DNA of 64,000 nt from an uncultured Porphyromonadaceae bacterium (lineage in GTDB: Bacteria > Bacteroidota > Bacteroidia > Bacteroidales > Muribaculaceae): assembly GCA_947174335.1 (NCBI GenBank), contig CAMWIM010000001.1, positions 47,169 through 111,168 of the forward strand, in the 5' to 3' direction. This document shows, piece after piece, positions 33,253 to 41,312 of the stretch (position 1 is its first letter; every line of letters starts with the position of its first letter). The notes under the pieces were generated by a model. That model made no database searches. It was not told the origin of the DNA and saw only the letters and a list, made by a program, of their open reading frames with translations. The translations under genes and the position numbers were made by a program.

Positions 33253-33877
33253 TATGTCGGTTTGCCATTGATGCAATTGTCGACATTTCGTGCGATACCA
33301 GAATAATTGTAGAATGTTGAGCCTCTTTCTCTATAATATCGTACATCTGCTTTTCAAAATGCTTGTCGATATAGCTTAACGGTTCGTCAAGTACAAGGAC
33401 GTCAGGCGATGAGATTAAAGCGCGTCCCAATAAACCGCGTTGCAACTGTCCTCCTGAAAGTTGTCCTATCGGATGATGACGATGAGAAGTTAATCCGACA
33501 AGTTCAAGCATTGCATCAACATGCTCCTCGATTTCTTTTTTTGATAAATCCTTACAGCTTAGCATCCCCGATGCAATAACCTCTTCCAAAAGTATTGGGA
33601 AATGGCTGTCAATCATATTTTTTTGAGGAAGATAGCCAATCGACAACGCATTTACAGGAGAATTGTCACTAAAATATTGAACGCATCCGGTTGTAGGTTT
33701 TAACAGCTTAAGAATTAGGCGCAAAAGTGTCGTTTTACCACCACCGTTCGGGCCGGTCACAGCGATAAAATCACCATGTTTTACCTCTAAATCAACGTTT
33801 TTTAAAATTTCCTTATCTTCGCGAGAGAAATTAACATTGCTGAGCTTTATGATTGTCTCTTTACAGTTGCAAGCCAT
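33185..33877 (-). CDS. Metal (zinc-type) ABC transporter ATP-binding protein
   Basis: 230 aa from the ATG that gives MACNCKETIIKLSNVNF; a longer frame begins at 33910 but overlaps the upstream gene more. ABC ATPase motifs: Walker A GPNGGGKTT, Q-loop YLPQK, signature LSGGQLQRGLLGRAL, Walker B VLVLDEPLSYID and H-switch VSHE. It resembles ZnuC/MntB-type ATPases and overlaps the binding-protein gene by 17 bp. The C-terminal tail is Cys/His-rich (ECHAAHHYVRCDCD), a possible metal ligand set. No permease gene follows; the gene instead overlaps the convergent CapA-like gene by 68 bp. Confidence 0.85.
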   Translation of the reverse strand: MACNCKETIIKLSNVNFSREDKEILKNVDLEVKHGDFIAVTGPNGGGKTTLLRLILKLLKPTTGCVQYFSDNSPVNALSIGYLPQKNMIDSHFPILLEEVIASGMLSCKDLSKKEIEEHVDAMLELVGLTSHRHHPIGQLSGGQLQRGLLGRALISSPDVLVLDEPLSYIDKHFEKQMYDIIEKEAQHSTIILVSHEMSTIASMANRHIIVDHRLLECHAAHHYVRCDCD

Positions 33878-34754
33878 CGGTAATAAGTTTAAATTCTTTT
33901 TCCCAATCACCGTTCATCGGATTGATTGTAACCATTTCAGCACCGGTACGTCTTTGTATTTCAGATGCGTTGTTCGAATCAAACTCTTGCTGAAAAAAGA
34001 ATACTCTGACATTTTCATTTACAGCCTTATCAAGTCGTTCGTGGAGTTGTTTGACCGACATATCTTTTCCGTGTGAACCGACAACCAGTTGTTTCAAGCC
34101 ATAATCGTTTGCAAGATAGCTGAGCGACGGATGCCATACTATAAAAGTACGACAGGTCAATGTATCAGTAATACCCTTAAAAACCTTATCGATTGAATCA
34201 ATATGATTTTTGAGGCTAACGGCATTCTCGTGATAAAAATCACTATTTGACTCATCAGCTTTTGAAAGTGCCTGTTCGATATTATCAACCATTATCAATA
34301 AATTGCGTGGCGAACTCCAAATATGAGGGTCAGCACTGCCATGATGGTGATATTCATGTTCTTCCGCTTCTTCATCATGGTGTTCATGGGTACCGTACAA
34401 CCTTTGTATTCCTGTTGACATATCAGCAATAATAGCCGATTTCCCCGACTCGTTTATACGATTAATCATTGCCGACTCAAATCCGAGTGTTCCGACAGGC
34501 ATATATATGTCACTGTTTTCAAGAGCGACTAACGAATTGAGTGACGGCTCGTATGTTTCGGGATTAACAGAAGATGTTGTCAACGACGCGACATTTGCTT
34601 TATCTTTTGCTATAGCCTTAACCAACTCTGCTTGTGGTGGTATACTGACAAGCACGTCGAGTTTATCTTTATTACCCTTATGAGTTGGACCGGTACAGGC
34701 AGTAAACAGTCCGGTCAAAACAATTGTTGCAAGGTATATCTTGAAATTTTTCAT
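33861..34754 (-). CDS. Zinc-type ABC transporter substrate-binding lipoprotein (ZnuA-like)
   Basis: 297 aa from the ATG giving MKNFKIYLATIVLTGLFTAC, which ends in a lipobox (Cys20) and starts 7 bp after the upstream GNAT stop; an ATG 8 codons earlier is in frame. Cluster A-1/ZnuA-type fold: VLVSIPPQAELVKAIAKDKANV, ETYEPS, and DPHIWSSPRNLLIM (metal-binding His). A His-rich loop (HEHHDEEAEEHEYHHHG, about residues 123-139) sits before the third block, the typical zinc-collecting loop of ZnuA. Predicted periplasmic lipoprotein that captures Zn or Mn for the adjacent ATPase. Confidence 0.88.
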   Translation of the reverse strand: MKNFKIYLATIVLTGLFTACTGPTHKGNKDKLDVLVSIPPQAELVKAIAKDKANVASLTTSSVNPETYEPSLNSLVALENSDIYMPVGTLGFESAMINRINESGKSAIIADMSTGIQRLYGTHEHHDEEAEEHEYHHHGSADPHIWSSPRNLLIMVDNIEQALSKADESNSDFYHENAVSLKNHIDSIDKVFKGITDTLTCRTFIVWHPSLSYLANDYGLKQLVVGSHGKDMSVKQLHERLDKAVNENVRVFFFQQEFDSNNASEIQRRTGAEMVTINPMNGDWEKEFKLITDGLQL

Positions 34755-34761
34755 TCTGAAT

Positions 34762-35307
34762 TTATTGATTGTAGACAAGAGTATGAAGCATTATTACAAA
34801 TGCTTTAACATCGGGAAGCGGTTTTGTTGACATAAGCATCATCTCAACCATATCAAGCCCCGGAGCGTATGGAGGTTGAAAATATTGTAAATCAATCGGC
34901 TGAAATCCATTTCTTTCATAAAAAGCGATACGTCTGTCAGCTTCCGATGTCCCCGGTAACTCAACTTCAACCACAACAGCTCTCGGAGCTGCCACAGCTG
35001 ACAAATCGGTAATCACTGACGACCCGATTCCGGTTGACCGTTCTGACGATTCAATCGCAAAATGCTCTATATAAAGTACTCCCGGTAAATTCCACGATGT
35101 GTAAAATCCGTAAAAAACATTATCATCACCGACAATTGCTTTCAAATTAAAAAACGGAGAAGAATTGGCAATCATATCAATTATACTTTGCCACGGACGA
35201 CGTTCATTTTCGGGGAATGACGCCATATATAGTCCTTTTATCTTCTCTAAAAGCGGATCTTCGACATCAGTAATACCGTATATATCATATTTTTTCATTT
35301 GAGTCAA
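34762..35307 (-). CDS. GNAT-family N-acetyltransferase
   Basis: 181 aa; the alternative ATG giving MKKYDIYGITD is three codons in. The GNAT core is visible as LYIEHFAIESSERSTGIGSSVI (acetyl-CoA loop slightly degenerate, RSTGIGS), VVEVELP and RRIAFYERNGFQ. First gene of the minus-strand unit leading into the zinc-type ABC genes, 7 bp before them. Substrate unknown; the link to metal uptake may be only positional. Confidence 0.82.
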   Translation of the reverse strand: MTQMKKYDIYGITDVEDPLLEKIKGLYMASFPENERRPWQSIIDMIANSSPFFNLKAIVGDDNVFYGFYTSWNLPGVLYIEHFAIESSERSTGIGSSVITDLSAVAAPRAVVVEVELPGTSEADRRIAFYERNGFQPIDLQYFQPPYAPGLDMVEMMLMSTKPLPDVKAFVIMLHTLVYNQ

Positions 35308-35332
35308 TCAAACAATGTGATGTTTTGATTTA

Positions 35333-35340
35333 CAAAGTTA
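35333..35340 (-). promoter_or_regulatory. Predicted -7 box for the GNAT-ZnuA-ZnuC unit
   Basis: On the minus strand TAACTTTG, about 26 bp upstream of the GNAT ATG at 35307. No clear -33 and no obvious Zur-like palindrome. Confidence 0.45.
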
Positions 35341-35357
35341 ATAAAAATGTGACAAAC

Positions 35358-35939
35358 TTAGAGTCTTTTGATTATTTTACATGGATTCCCCGCAACTACA
35401 ACATTGTCAGGAACATCATGCGTAACAACCGAACCGGCTCCGATCACAACATTGCTCCCGATTGTAACACCGGGTAAAATCACAGCATTACCACCTATCC
35501 AAACACTGTCACCAATTGTTACCGGCTCAGCCCATTCAACCCCTTTATCTCGTTCTTCCCGCTCAAGCGGATGACAAGCCGTATAGATACTCACATTCGG
35601 ACCGATAAAAACACTGTTGCCAAATCGAACTTCAGCCTCATCTAAAATTGTCAAATTGAAGTTTGCAAAAAAGCTGTGACCGACATGAATATTTTCACCA
35701 TAATCACATCTAAACGGCTGATTTATATGAATATCATCCTGATATGTGCCCAAAATTTCTTTCAATATGGCTTTACGTTCATCAACCTGTGAAGGTCTCA
35801 ACGAATTAAACAACCATATTTTCTCACGGATATATTCAAGTTTCTTTATGAAATTTGGATGAGTTGCATTATAACGATCACCTGAAAGCATTTTAGACCA
35901 CTCATTTTCAAACATTGGGTCTGACATCAAATTATTCAT
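35358..35939 (-). CDS. Hexapeptide-repeat sugar O-acetyltransferase (maltose acetyltransferase type)
   Basis: 193 aa. N-terminal Mac domain ([21 protein letters not shown], about residues 18-40), then left-handed beta-helix hexapeptide repeats ([69 protein letters not shown]). The catalytic His is in TACHPL. It acetylates a sugar or a related hydroxyl acceptor with acetyl-CoA; the physiological substrate is rarely known. Single minus-strand gene with its own -7 box. Confidence 0.92.
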   Translation of the reverse strand: MNNLMSDPMFENEWSKMLSGDRYNATHPNFIKKLEYIREKIWLFNSLRPSQVDERKAILKEILGTYQDDIHINQPFRCDYGENIHVGHSFFANFNLTILDEAEVRFGNSVFIGPNVSIYTACHPLEREERDKGVEWAEPVTIGDSVWIGGNAVILPGVTIGSNVVIGAGSVVTHDVPDNVVVAGNPCKIIKRL

Positions 35940-35968
35940 TTACTATCAATATTAATCATATTATGCCA

Positions 35969-35976
35969 CAAAATTA
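35969..35976 (-). promoter_or_regulatory. Predicted -7 box for the O-acetyltransferase gene
   Basis: On the minus strand TAATTTTG, 30 bp upstream of the ATG at 35939; no clear -33. Confidence 0.45.
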
Positions 35977-36040
35977 CATAATTAAATGGAATAAAATACT
36001 AACAATCTTTAAAGCCTGGCAAAAATTCGATATTATTTAG

Positions 36041-36048
36041 TAAATTTG
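36041..36048 (+). promoter_or_regulatory. Predicted -7 box for the LptF/G-ribBA unit
   Basis: TAAATTTG followed by C, 57 bp before the ATG at 36106; no clear -33 TTTG. It diverges from the acetyltransferase promoter. Confidence 0.5.
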
Positions 36049-36105
36049 CAAATTGAAATATACAACTCTATCTAAATTTAGCTGACAAATAAACAAACAA
36101 GCGCT

Positions 36106-38142
36106 ATGTTTAAAATCAAGCGACTATACACATTCATTTTGCAGAGCTTTTTGCCTCTGTTTATGATGACGTTTTTTATTTGTTTATTTATCGTTTTGAT
36201 GCAATTCCTGTGGCGTTATATCGACGACCTTGTCGGAAAAGGTTTGGAGATGAGCGTTATCGGTGAGTTGTTTTTTTATGCGGCGTTGACAATGGTTCCG
36301 ATGGCATTGCCTTTGGCTGTTTTGCTTGCCTCGTTAATGACTTTCGGTAATCTCGGTGAGCGATTTGAGCTTATGGCGATGAAAGCGTCAGGCATCTCGC
36401 TTATCCGTGTAATGAGACCTCTGATCGTTCTGATGATTTTTATTGCGATCGGAGCATTCTTTTTCCAGAACAATGTGTTGCCTGTTGCTCAGGCAAAAAT
36501 GTACACATTGCTGTGGTCCATGAAACAGAAATCACCCGAACTTGAGATTCCCGAAAGCGTCTTTTATAGCCAGATTCCGGGATATGATATTTTTGTAAAA
36601 TCAAAAAATCGCGAGACCGGAGCTCTTTATGACATGATGATTTATGACGTGTCGGTAGGTAATGACCTTGACCGTGTCAGAATCATTCTTGCCGACTCGG
36701 GTCGAATGAGTATATCTGACGACAAGACACACCTGTTCTTAAGACTATATGACGGAGAACAATTTGAAAACTTGAACGGGCAAGGAACAAAACGCAATAA
36801 CGTACCCTATCGTCGCGAATCGTTCAGTATCAAAGAAATCCTCATTCCTTTTGACAACAACTTCAACCGAATGGATGAAAGCGGTATGCGCAACCAATAT
36901 GTTGGTAAAAATATTACAGAATTACGTCATACCATTGACTCGGTTAATCATCGAATAGATTCTGTCGGTTATACTTTTGGTAATGATCTAATCAATCAGC
37001 CTTATTTCAATGTTTATCCGCGACACGCCGACCACGACAAGCAAGAAAAACAGATTAAACGTGTTAAAACAGTGAAGGCAGATGCCGAAATGTCAGAGGC
37101 TCTTGCTCCTGATGACGACGTCAATTTAGGAGACAACGTTGCTTATTCACCAAAGGATAATTCTATAAAAAATGATTTAATCCCAGCCCAACCTATTGCG
37201 ACAGACCTATTGCTTGACACTTTGTTTGCTTCATACGATATGTCAACGACAAAATCGATTGCGACACAGGCTATCCATAAAGCAAAACGTCTTAAACAAG
37301 ATTTTGAATTCCGTGGCTACATGATGCAAGACGACTACAAGACAATCCGTCGTCACGGCATCGAGCTTATGAAAAAATTCACACTCTCGTTTGCATGCAT
37401 CATCTTCTTCTTTATCGGTGCGCCACTCGGAGCTATCATCCGCAAGGGAGGACTTGGTACACCGCTTGTAATTTCGGTTATCCTTTTCATTATCTATTAT
37501 ATCATTGATAATACAGGCTATAAACTTGCCCGCGACGGTAAGTGGGAAGTATGGGAAGGCATGTGGCTGTCATCCGCTGTATTGCTACCTCTCGGCGTTT
37601 TCTTAACCTACAAAGCGATTAACGACTCGTCGGTACTCAACGCCGATGCCTACCTCAATTTCTTCCGTCGATTGTTTGGTATAACCGAAGTCCGTCATGT
37701 CGAGATGAAAGAGCTTACAATGGATGAGGTTACTCTTGAACGCTCTACAATATTGCTCGACCAACTTGATGTAGAATGTCGTGCTTATTTAACTCAAAAC
37801 AAGGATAAGCAAAACTATATTCAATTTTTTACTCAAGGTTATGACCGAAACAAATTGTCACTGCTCGCTGATCGACTTGATAAATCAATAGAATATTTCT
37901 CAAACTCCCGTGATAAACTTGTGATAAATAAATTGGGCGATTATCCTATTCTTAAAAACCTCTGGTTCTATAATATTTCACCCAATCCCAAAATTGCAAT
38001 TACAGCGGCTGTCCTATTCCCGATTGGCTTGCCGATATGGTTAATCGGACGTAAACTCCGCAACGATTTACACGAGGAACTGACAAAAATAATTAACCTT
38101 AATCAACAAATAAAACAGTTGATTAACAAGGATCAACAATAA
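36106..38142 (+). CDS. LptF/LptG-family lipopolysaccharide export permease
   Basis: 678 aa inner-membrane protein of the LPS transport ABC complex (LptB2FG). Three N-terminal membrane segments (residues about 10-33, 55-80, 100-123) with the conserved LASLMTFGNLGERFELMAMKASGISLIRVMRPL block. A large periplasmic beta-jellyroll region (about 130-400) follows, then three more membrane segments (FACIIFFFIGAPLGAIIRKGGLGTPLVISVILF). An extra ~150-residue C-terminal extension carries a hydrophobic segment near residue 650. LptF and LptG cannot be separated from sequence alone. ribBA starts 29 bp downstream. Confidence 0.9.
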   Translation: MFKIKRLYTFILQSFLPLFMMTFFICLFIVLMQFLWRYIDDLVGKGLEMSVIGELFFYAALTMVPMALPLAVLLASLMTFGNLGERFELMAMKASGISLIRVMRPLIVLMIFIAIGAFFFQNNVLPVAQAKMYTLLWSMKQKSPELEIPESVFYSQIPGYDIFVKSKNRETGALYDMMIYDVSVGNDLDRVRIILADSGRMSISDDKTHLFLRLYDGEQFENLNGQGTKRNNVPYRRESFSIKEILIPFDNNFNRMDESGMRNQYVGKNITELRHTIDSVNHRIDSVGYTFGNDLINQPYFNVYPRHADHDKQEKQIKRVKTVKADAEMSEALAPDDDVNLGDNVAYSPKDNSIKNDLIPAQPIATDLLLDTLFASYDMSTTKSIATQAIHKAKRLKQDFEFRGYMMQDDYKTIRRHGIELMKKFTLSFACIIFFFIGAPLGAIIRKGGLGTPLVISVILFIIYYIIDNTGYKLARDGKWEVWEGMWLSSAVLLPLGVFLTYKAINDSSVLNADAYLNFFRRLFGITEVRHVEMKELTMDEVTLERSTILLDQLDVECRAYLTQNKDKQNYIQFFTQGYDRNKLSLLADRLDKSIEYFSNSRDKLVINKLGDYPILKNLWFYNISPNPKIAITAAVLFPIGLPIWLIGRKLRNDLHEELTKIINLNQQIKQLINKDQQ

Positions 38143-38171
38143 TTTGACTAAAACGGAACTCTCATACATAT

Positions 38172-39386
38172 ATGGAAAAAATAAAACTTGATTCAATAGA
38201 AGAAGCTCTCAAAGATTTTGGCGAGGGCAAACTCGTAATAGTCGTTGATGACGAAGACCGCGAAAACGAAGGTGATCTTATTGTGGCTGCCGAAAAAATC
38301 ACTCCCGAACAGGTCAATTTTATGTTGAAAAATGCTCGTGGAGTACTTTGCGCACCTATTACAATGTCCCGTTGTGTCGAACTTGATTTACCTCATCAGG
38401 TTATAGACAACACGTCGGTTCTCGGCACACCGTTTACTGTCACAGTCGACAAACTCGAAGGCTGTTCAACCGGTGTCTCAATCCACGACAGATGTGAAAC
38501 TATTCGTGCTCTTGCCGACCCCAAGTCAACGCCCGAGACTTTCGGACGACCAGGACATATTAATCCTCTATATGCCCAGGATGGTGGTGTTTTACGTCGT
38601 GCAGGACATACCGAAGCCGCTGTCGATCTTGCGCGTTTGTCAGGTCTTGAACCCGCCGCCGCCCTTATGGAAATTATGAGTGACGACGGATCAATGGCTC
38701 GTCTGCCCGAATTGCGTAAACGAGCCGACGAATGGGGAATGAAACTAATTTCTATCCGTGACCTGATCGCCTATCGAATAGCGAACGAAAGCCTCGTTGA
38801 AATGGGCGTTGAAGTTGATATGCCTACCGATTACGGTCATTTCCGCCTTATTCCATTCCGTCAAAAGAGCAATGGTCTTGAACATATCGCAATTATTAAA
38901 GGTGACATTGCAACTGACGGACCTGTGTTAGTGCGTGTTCATTCATCTTGCGCAACAGGTGACATCTTCGGATCAAAAAGATGTGACTGTGGCGACCAGC
39001 TACACAAAGCTTTACAAATGATTGAGAAAGAGGGTCGCGGACTCGTTCTATATCTTAATCAAGAAGGTCGTGGCATCGGTTTAATGGATAAAATCAAGGC
39101 TTATAAGCTTCAGGAAGAAGGACTTGACACTGTCGATGCAAATATCCATCTCGGACATCAAGCAGACGAACGCGACTACGGTGTCGGAGCTCAAATTCTT
39201 CATCTGCTTGGCGTCAATAAAATGAGACTGATGACTAACAACCCTATTAAACGCATCGGGCTTGAAGGTTATGGACTTGAAGTTGTTGAAAATGTTCCTA
39301 TTGAAATTGCCCCCAATAAATATAACCGCTTTTATATGCACACCAAAAAAGAGCGCATGGGACATAATCTCGACAAGGTAGACTAA
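38172..39386 (+). CDS. ribBA: Bifunctional 3,4-dihydroxy-2-butanone 4-phosphate synthase / GTP cyclohydrolase II
   Basis: 404 aa riboflavin enzyme catalysing both entry reactions. RibB half (1-200): [40 protein letters not shown]. RibA half (205-404): zinc ligands in [21 protein letters not shown] (one Cys plus RCDC), then [11 protein letters not shown], and the GTP-binding YGVGAQIL and [17 protein letters not shown]. Both halves look intact. No FMN riboswitch is seen upstream. Confidence 0.97.
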   Translation: MEKIKLDSIEEALKDFGEGKLVIVVDDEDRENEGDLIVAAEKITPEQVNFMLKNARGVLCAPITMSRCVELDLPHQVIDNTSVLGTPFTVTVDKLEGCSTGVSIHDRCETIRALADPKSTPETFGRPGHINPLYAQDGGVLRRAGHTEAAVDLARLSGLEPAAALMEIMSDDGSMARLPELRKRADEWGMKLISIRDLIAYRIANESLVEMGVEVDMPTDYGHFRLIPFRQKSNGLEHIAIIKGDIATDGPVLVRVHSSCATGDIFGSKRCDCGDQLHKALQMIEKEGRGLVLYLNQEGRGIGLMDKIKAYKLQEEGLDTVDANIHLGHQADERDYGVGAQILHLLGVNKMRLMTNNPIKRIGLEGYGLEVVENVPIEIAPNKYNRFYMHTKKERMGHNLDKVD

Positions 39387-39399
39387 TTGCCAGATGATT

Positions 39400-39416
39400 T
39401 TGCAACCGAGTTGCAA
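39400..39416 (+). promoter_or_regulatory. Candidate metal-regulator operator (TTGCAA-N5-TTGCAA)
   Basis: TTGCAACCGAGTTGCAA is a 7-3-7 inverted repeat centred at 39408, about 34 bp upstream of the start predicted from the -7 box, so it covers the -33 position. The pattern equals what I recall as the Nur (nickel-responsive Fur-family) box, TTGCAA-N5-TTGCAA. Its place in front of a metal-efflux operon supports a regulatory role. Confidence 0.5.
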
Positions 39417-39427
39417 GCTTTAATGTG

Positions 39428-39435
39428 TACTTTTG
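39428..39435 (+). promoter_or_regulatory. Predicted -7 box for the metal-efflux operon
   Basis: TACTTTTG (TAnnTTTG), 43 bp before the ATG at 39478; the expected -33 region is occupied by the TTGCAA palindrome. Confidence 0.55.
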
Positions 39436-39477
39436 TGCAATTTAAGGTCAAGATTTTTTAATAACATAATATATTAA

Positions 39478-39948
39478 ATGAAATCTATTTCCCGATTTAC
39501 GTTTTCAGTTTTGATGACGCTGACATTTGTCTTCTCGACAATGCTTCAGTTTCATCATCACGACGTGTCGGGTAATATATATTTATATGTAACCGGCATT
39601 GGCGAAGTCGAGATAAGCAGTCACCACCATCCTATTGGTGAAACTTGTCATAATCACTCTCATACCCACAACCGCCATGCCGGATGTTCGGATTCTGAAA
39701 ATCATTCCGATTCAGAATGTGCAATGCATCTTGACGAAACAATTGTCAATGATGACTACAACATCTCCAAATTAGTTAAGGTATTTGACCACTATCTTTC
39801 CCAAGTTATTTTGCCTGAGATTACATTAATTTATATTCAGCAAAATATCCTTAACATTAGTAAATTCGATTGTCTGTCACATTTCGTCATTGAGTCCACG
39901 GGCTTTTTAGAGACGGTTACACGACGAGGTCCTCCCTCGATTGCATAA
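39478..39948 (+). CDS. His-rich exported protein heading the metal-efflux operon
   Basis: 156 aa. N-terminal signal or anchor (ISRFTFSVLMTLTFVFSTML) followed by a His/Cys-rich region (FHHHDV, SSHHHPIGETCHNHSHTHNRHAGC, about residues 27-76) suited to binding metal ions. It ends in RRGPPSIA; I recall similar RxPPS tails on small proteins in front of metal efflux systems of Bacteroidetes. A hydrophobic helix near residues 110-130 may be a second membrane or amphipathic segment. Probably a periplasmic metal-binding accessory; function inferred from composition and neighbours. Confidence 0.75.
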   Translation: MKSISRFTFSVLMTLTFVFSTMLQFHHHDVSGNIYLYVTGIGEVEISSHHHPIGETCHNHSHTHNRHAGCSDSENHSDSECAMHLDETIVNDDYNISKLVKVFDHYLSQVILPEITLIYIQQNILNISKFDCLSHFVIESTGFLETVTRRGPPSIA

Positions 39949-40000
39949 CCTCTCTATTTAAACCTCATTACACTCAAACTATAAAATAATTATTGACGAT

Positions 40001-41290
40001 ATGTTAAAACATTTATATTTCGCTCTTGCAATTGCGACAACTCTTTTGATGACTCCGTCGTGCCACCGAAACACCCCTGAACAAGACGGCCTCGGACATC
40101 ACCATCATCATGATCACGAAGGACATGATCACGAACATGAAGGTCACAACCACGAAGAACACGAACATGAACATGAACACGAACACAAGCACGAGGGTCA
40201 TGACCACGAACATGAAGGTCACGGGCACGAGCATGAAGGACATGACCACGACCACGGACACAACTCTAAAGAACCGGCAGGAGCTATTCATCTTGAGCCG
40301 GAACAAGCCGAAAAATTTGGTGTAGAAGTAACAACAATCGCTCCATCTGAATTTTCAGAAGTTATCAAGGTTTCAGGACAAATCGAATCAGCGCCAACCG
40401 ATCAATCGATAATCACAGCAAACTCATCAGGTACAATCAGTTTTGCACATAATATCACTGAAGGTTCAGCTGTTAAAAACGGAACAACAATCGCCACAAT
40501 CACCGGTCATGGAATTGCCGGTGGTGATACAAATGAAGCTACCAAAGCTGCTTATGACGCAGCCAAGCGTGAGTTTGAACGTGTCACTCCACTACATAAC
40601 GAAGGAATTGTTTCGACTAAAGAGTATAACGAAGCAAAGCAGGCATACGAACAAGCAGCAGCTGCATGGTCTGGTCGCTCATCAGGCGGTTCTGCCATCT
40701 CTCGTCAAAATGGTGTTATCACTCAGTTATTGGTTAAACAAGGTGAATATGTATCGACAGGTCAACCTATTGCCGTGATTTCAGGTAATACCCGTTTGAC
40801 ACTTCGCGCTGACCTTCCCGAAAAATATTTCAATTTTATGCCGACAGTTGTCAGCGCAAACTTTCGCCCTGCTTATTCTGACAAAATTTTCAGCATAGCC
40901 GATCTTAACGGTCAACGCATCGGAGGCTCAACAGCCGTTATTGGTACTCGCGCCGGATACCTTCCGGTCTATTTCAGCTTTGACAATAACGGTTCTGCCG
41001 TTCCCGGTTCCTTTGCCGAGATTTATCTGATAGGGAATAATCGTTCCGATGTTATCGCCTTACCAATTGAAGCAGTAAGCGAACAGCAAGGGCTCAACTT
41101 TGTATATGTCCGTCTCGATGAAGACTGTTATGAAAAGCGAAATGTAACACTTGGTAACAGTAATGGTAAAAATATTGAGATTAAAAAAGGTCTCAATCAG
41201 GGTGAAGAAGTCGTTACAACAGGAATGATATTCATAAAACTCGCCGAAAGTTCGGGTGCTGTTCCTGAAGGTCACAGCCATAGTCATTAA
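40001..41290 (+). CDS. RND-type metal efflux membrane-fusion protein (CzcB/CusB family)
   Basis: 429 aa periplasmic adaptor lipoprotein (lipobox LMTPSC, Cys at about 21). Residues about 32-89 are a low-complexity His/Glu/Asp tract built from GHDHEHE-type repeats, followed by a standard fusion-protein body. That body has a barrel-sandwich half (VIKVSGQIESAPTDQSIITA), a short helical hairpin (ATKAAYDAAKREFERVTPL), a second lipoyl half (NGVITQLLVKQGEYVSTGQP) and beta-barrel/membrane-proximal domains, ending HSHSH. It links the inner-membrane pump to the outer-membrane channel encoded next. The pump gene starts 22 bp downstream. Confidence 0.92.
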   Translation: MLKHLYFALAIATTLLMTPSCHRNTPEQDGLGHHHHHDHEGHDHEHEGHNHEEHEHEHEHEHKHEGHDHEHEGHGHEHEGHDHDHGHNSKEPAGAIHLEPEQAEKFGVEVTTIAPSEFSEVIKVSGQIESAPTDQSIITANSSGTISFAHNITEGSAVKNGTTIATITGHGIAGGDTNEATKAAYDAAKREFERVTPLHNEGIVSTKEYNEAKQAYEQAAAAWSGRSSGGSAISRQNGVITQLLVKQGEYVSTGQPIAVISGNTRLTLRADLPEKYFNFMPTVVSANFRPAYSDKIFSIADLNGQRIGGSTAVIGTRAGYLPVYFSFDNNGSAVPGSFAEIYLIGNNRSDVIALPIEAVSEQQGLNFVYVRLDEDCYEKRNVTLGNSNGKNIEIKKGLNQGEEVVTTGMIFIKLAESSGAVPEGHSHSH

Positions 41291-41312
41291 TTTCATTTTA
41301 TTTTAAAAGGCT

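Noticed and set aside
40090..40265. Short tandem DNA repeats that could be taken for a CRISPR or microsatellite array
   Set aside because: They are in-frame codons for a His/Glu/Asp tract of the fusion protein; units are irregular and there are no spacers.
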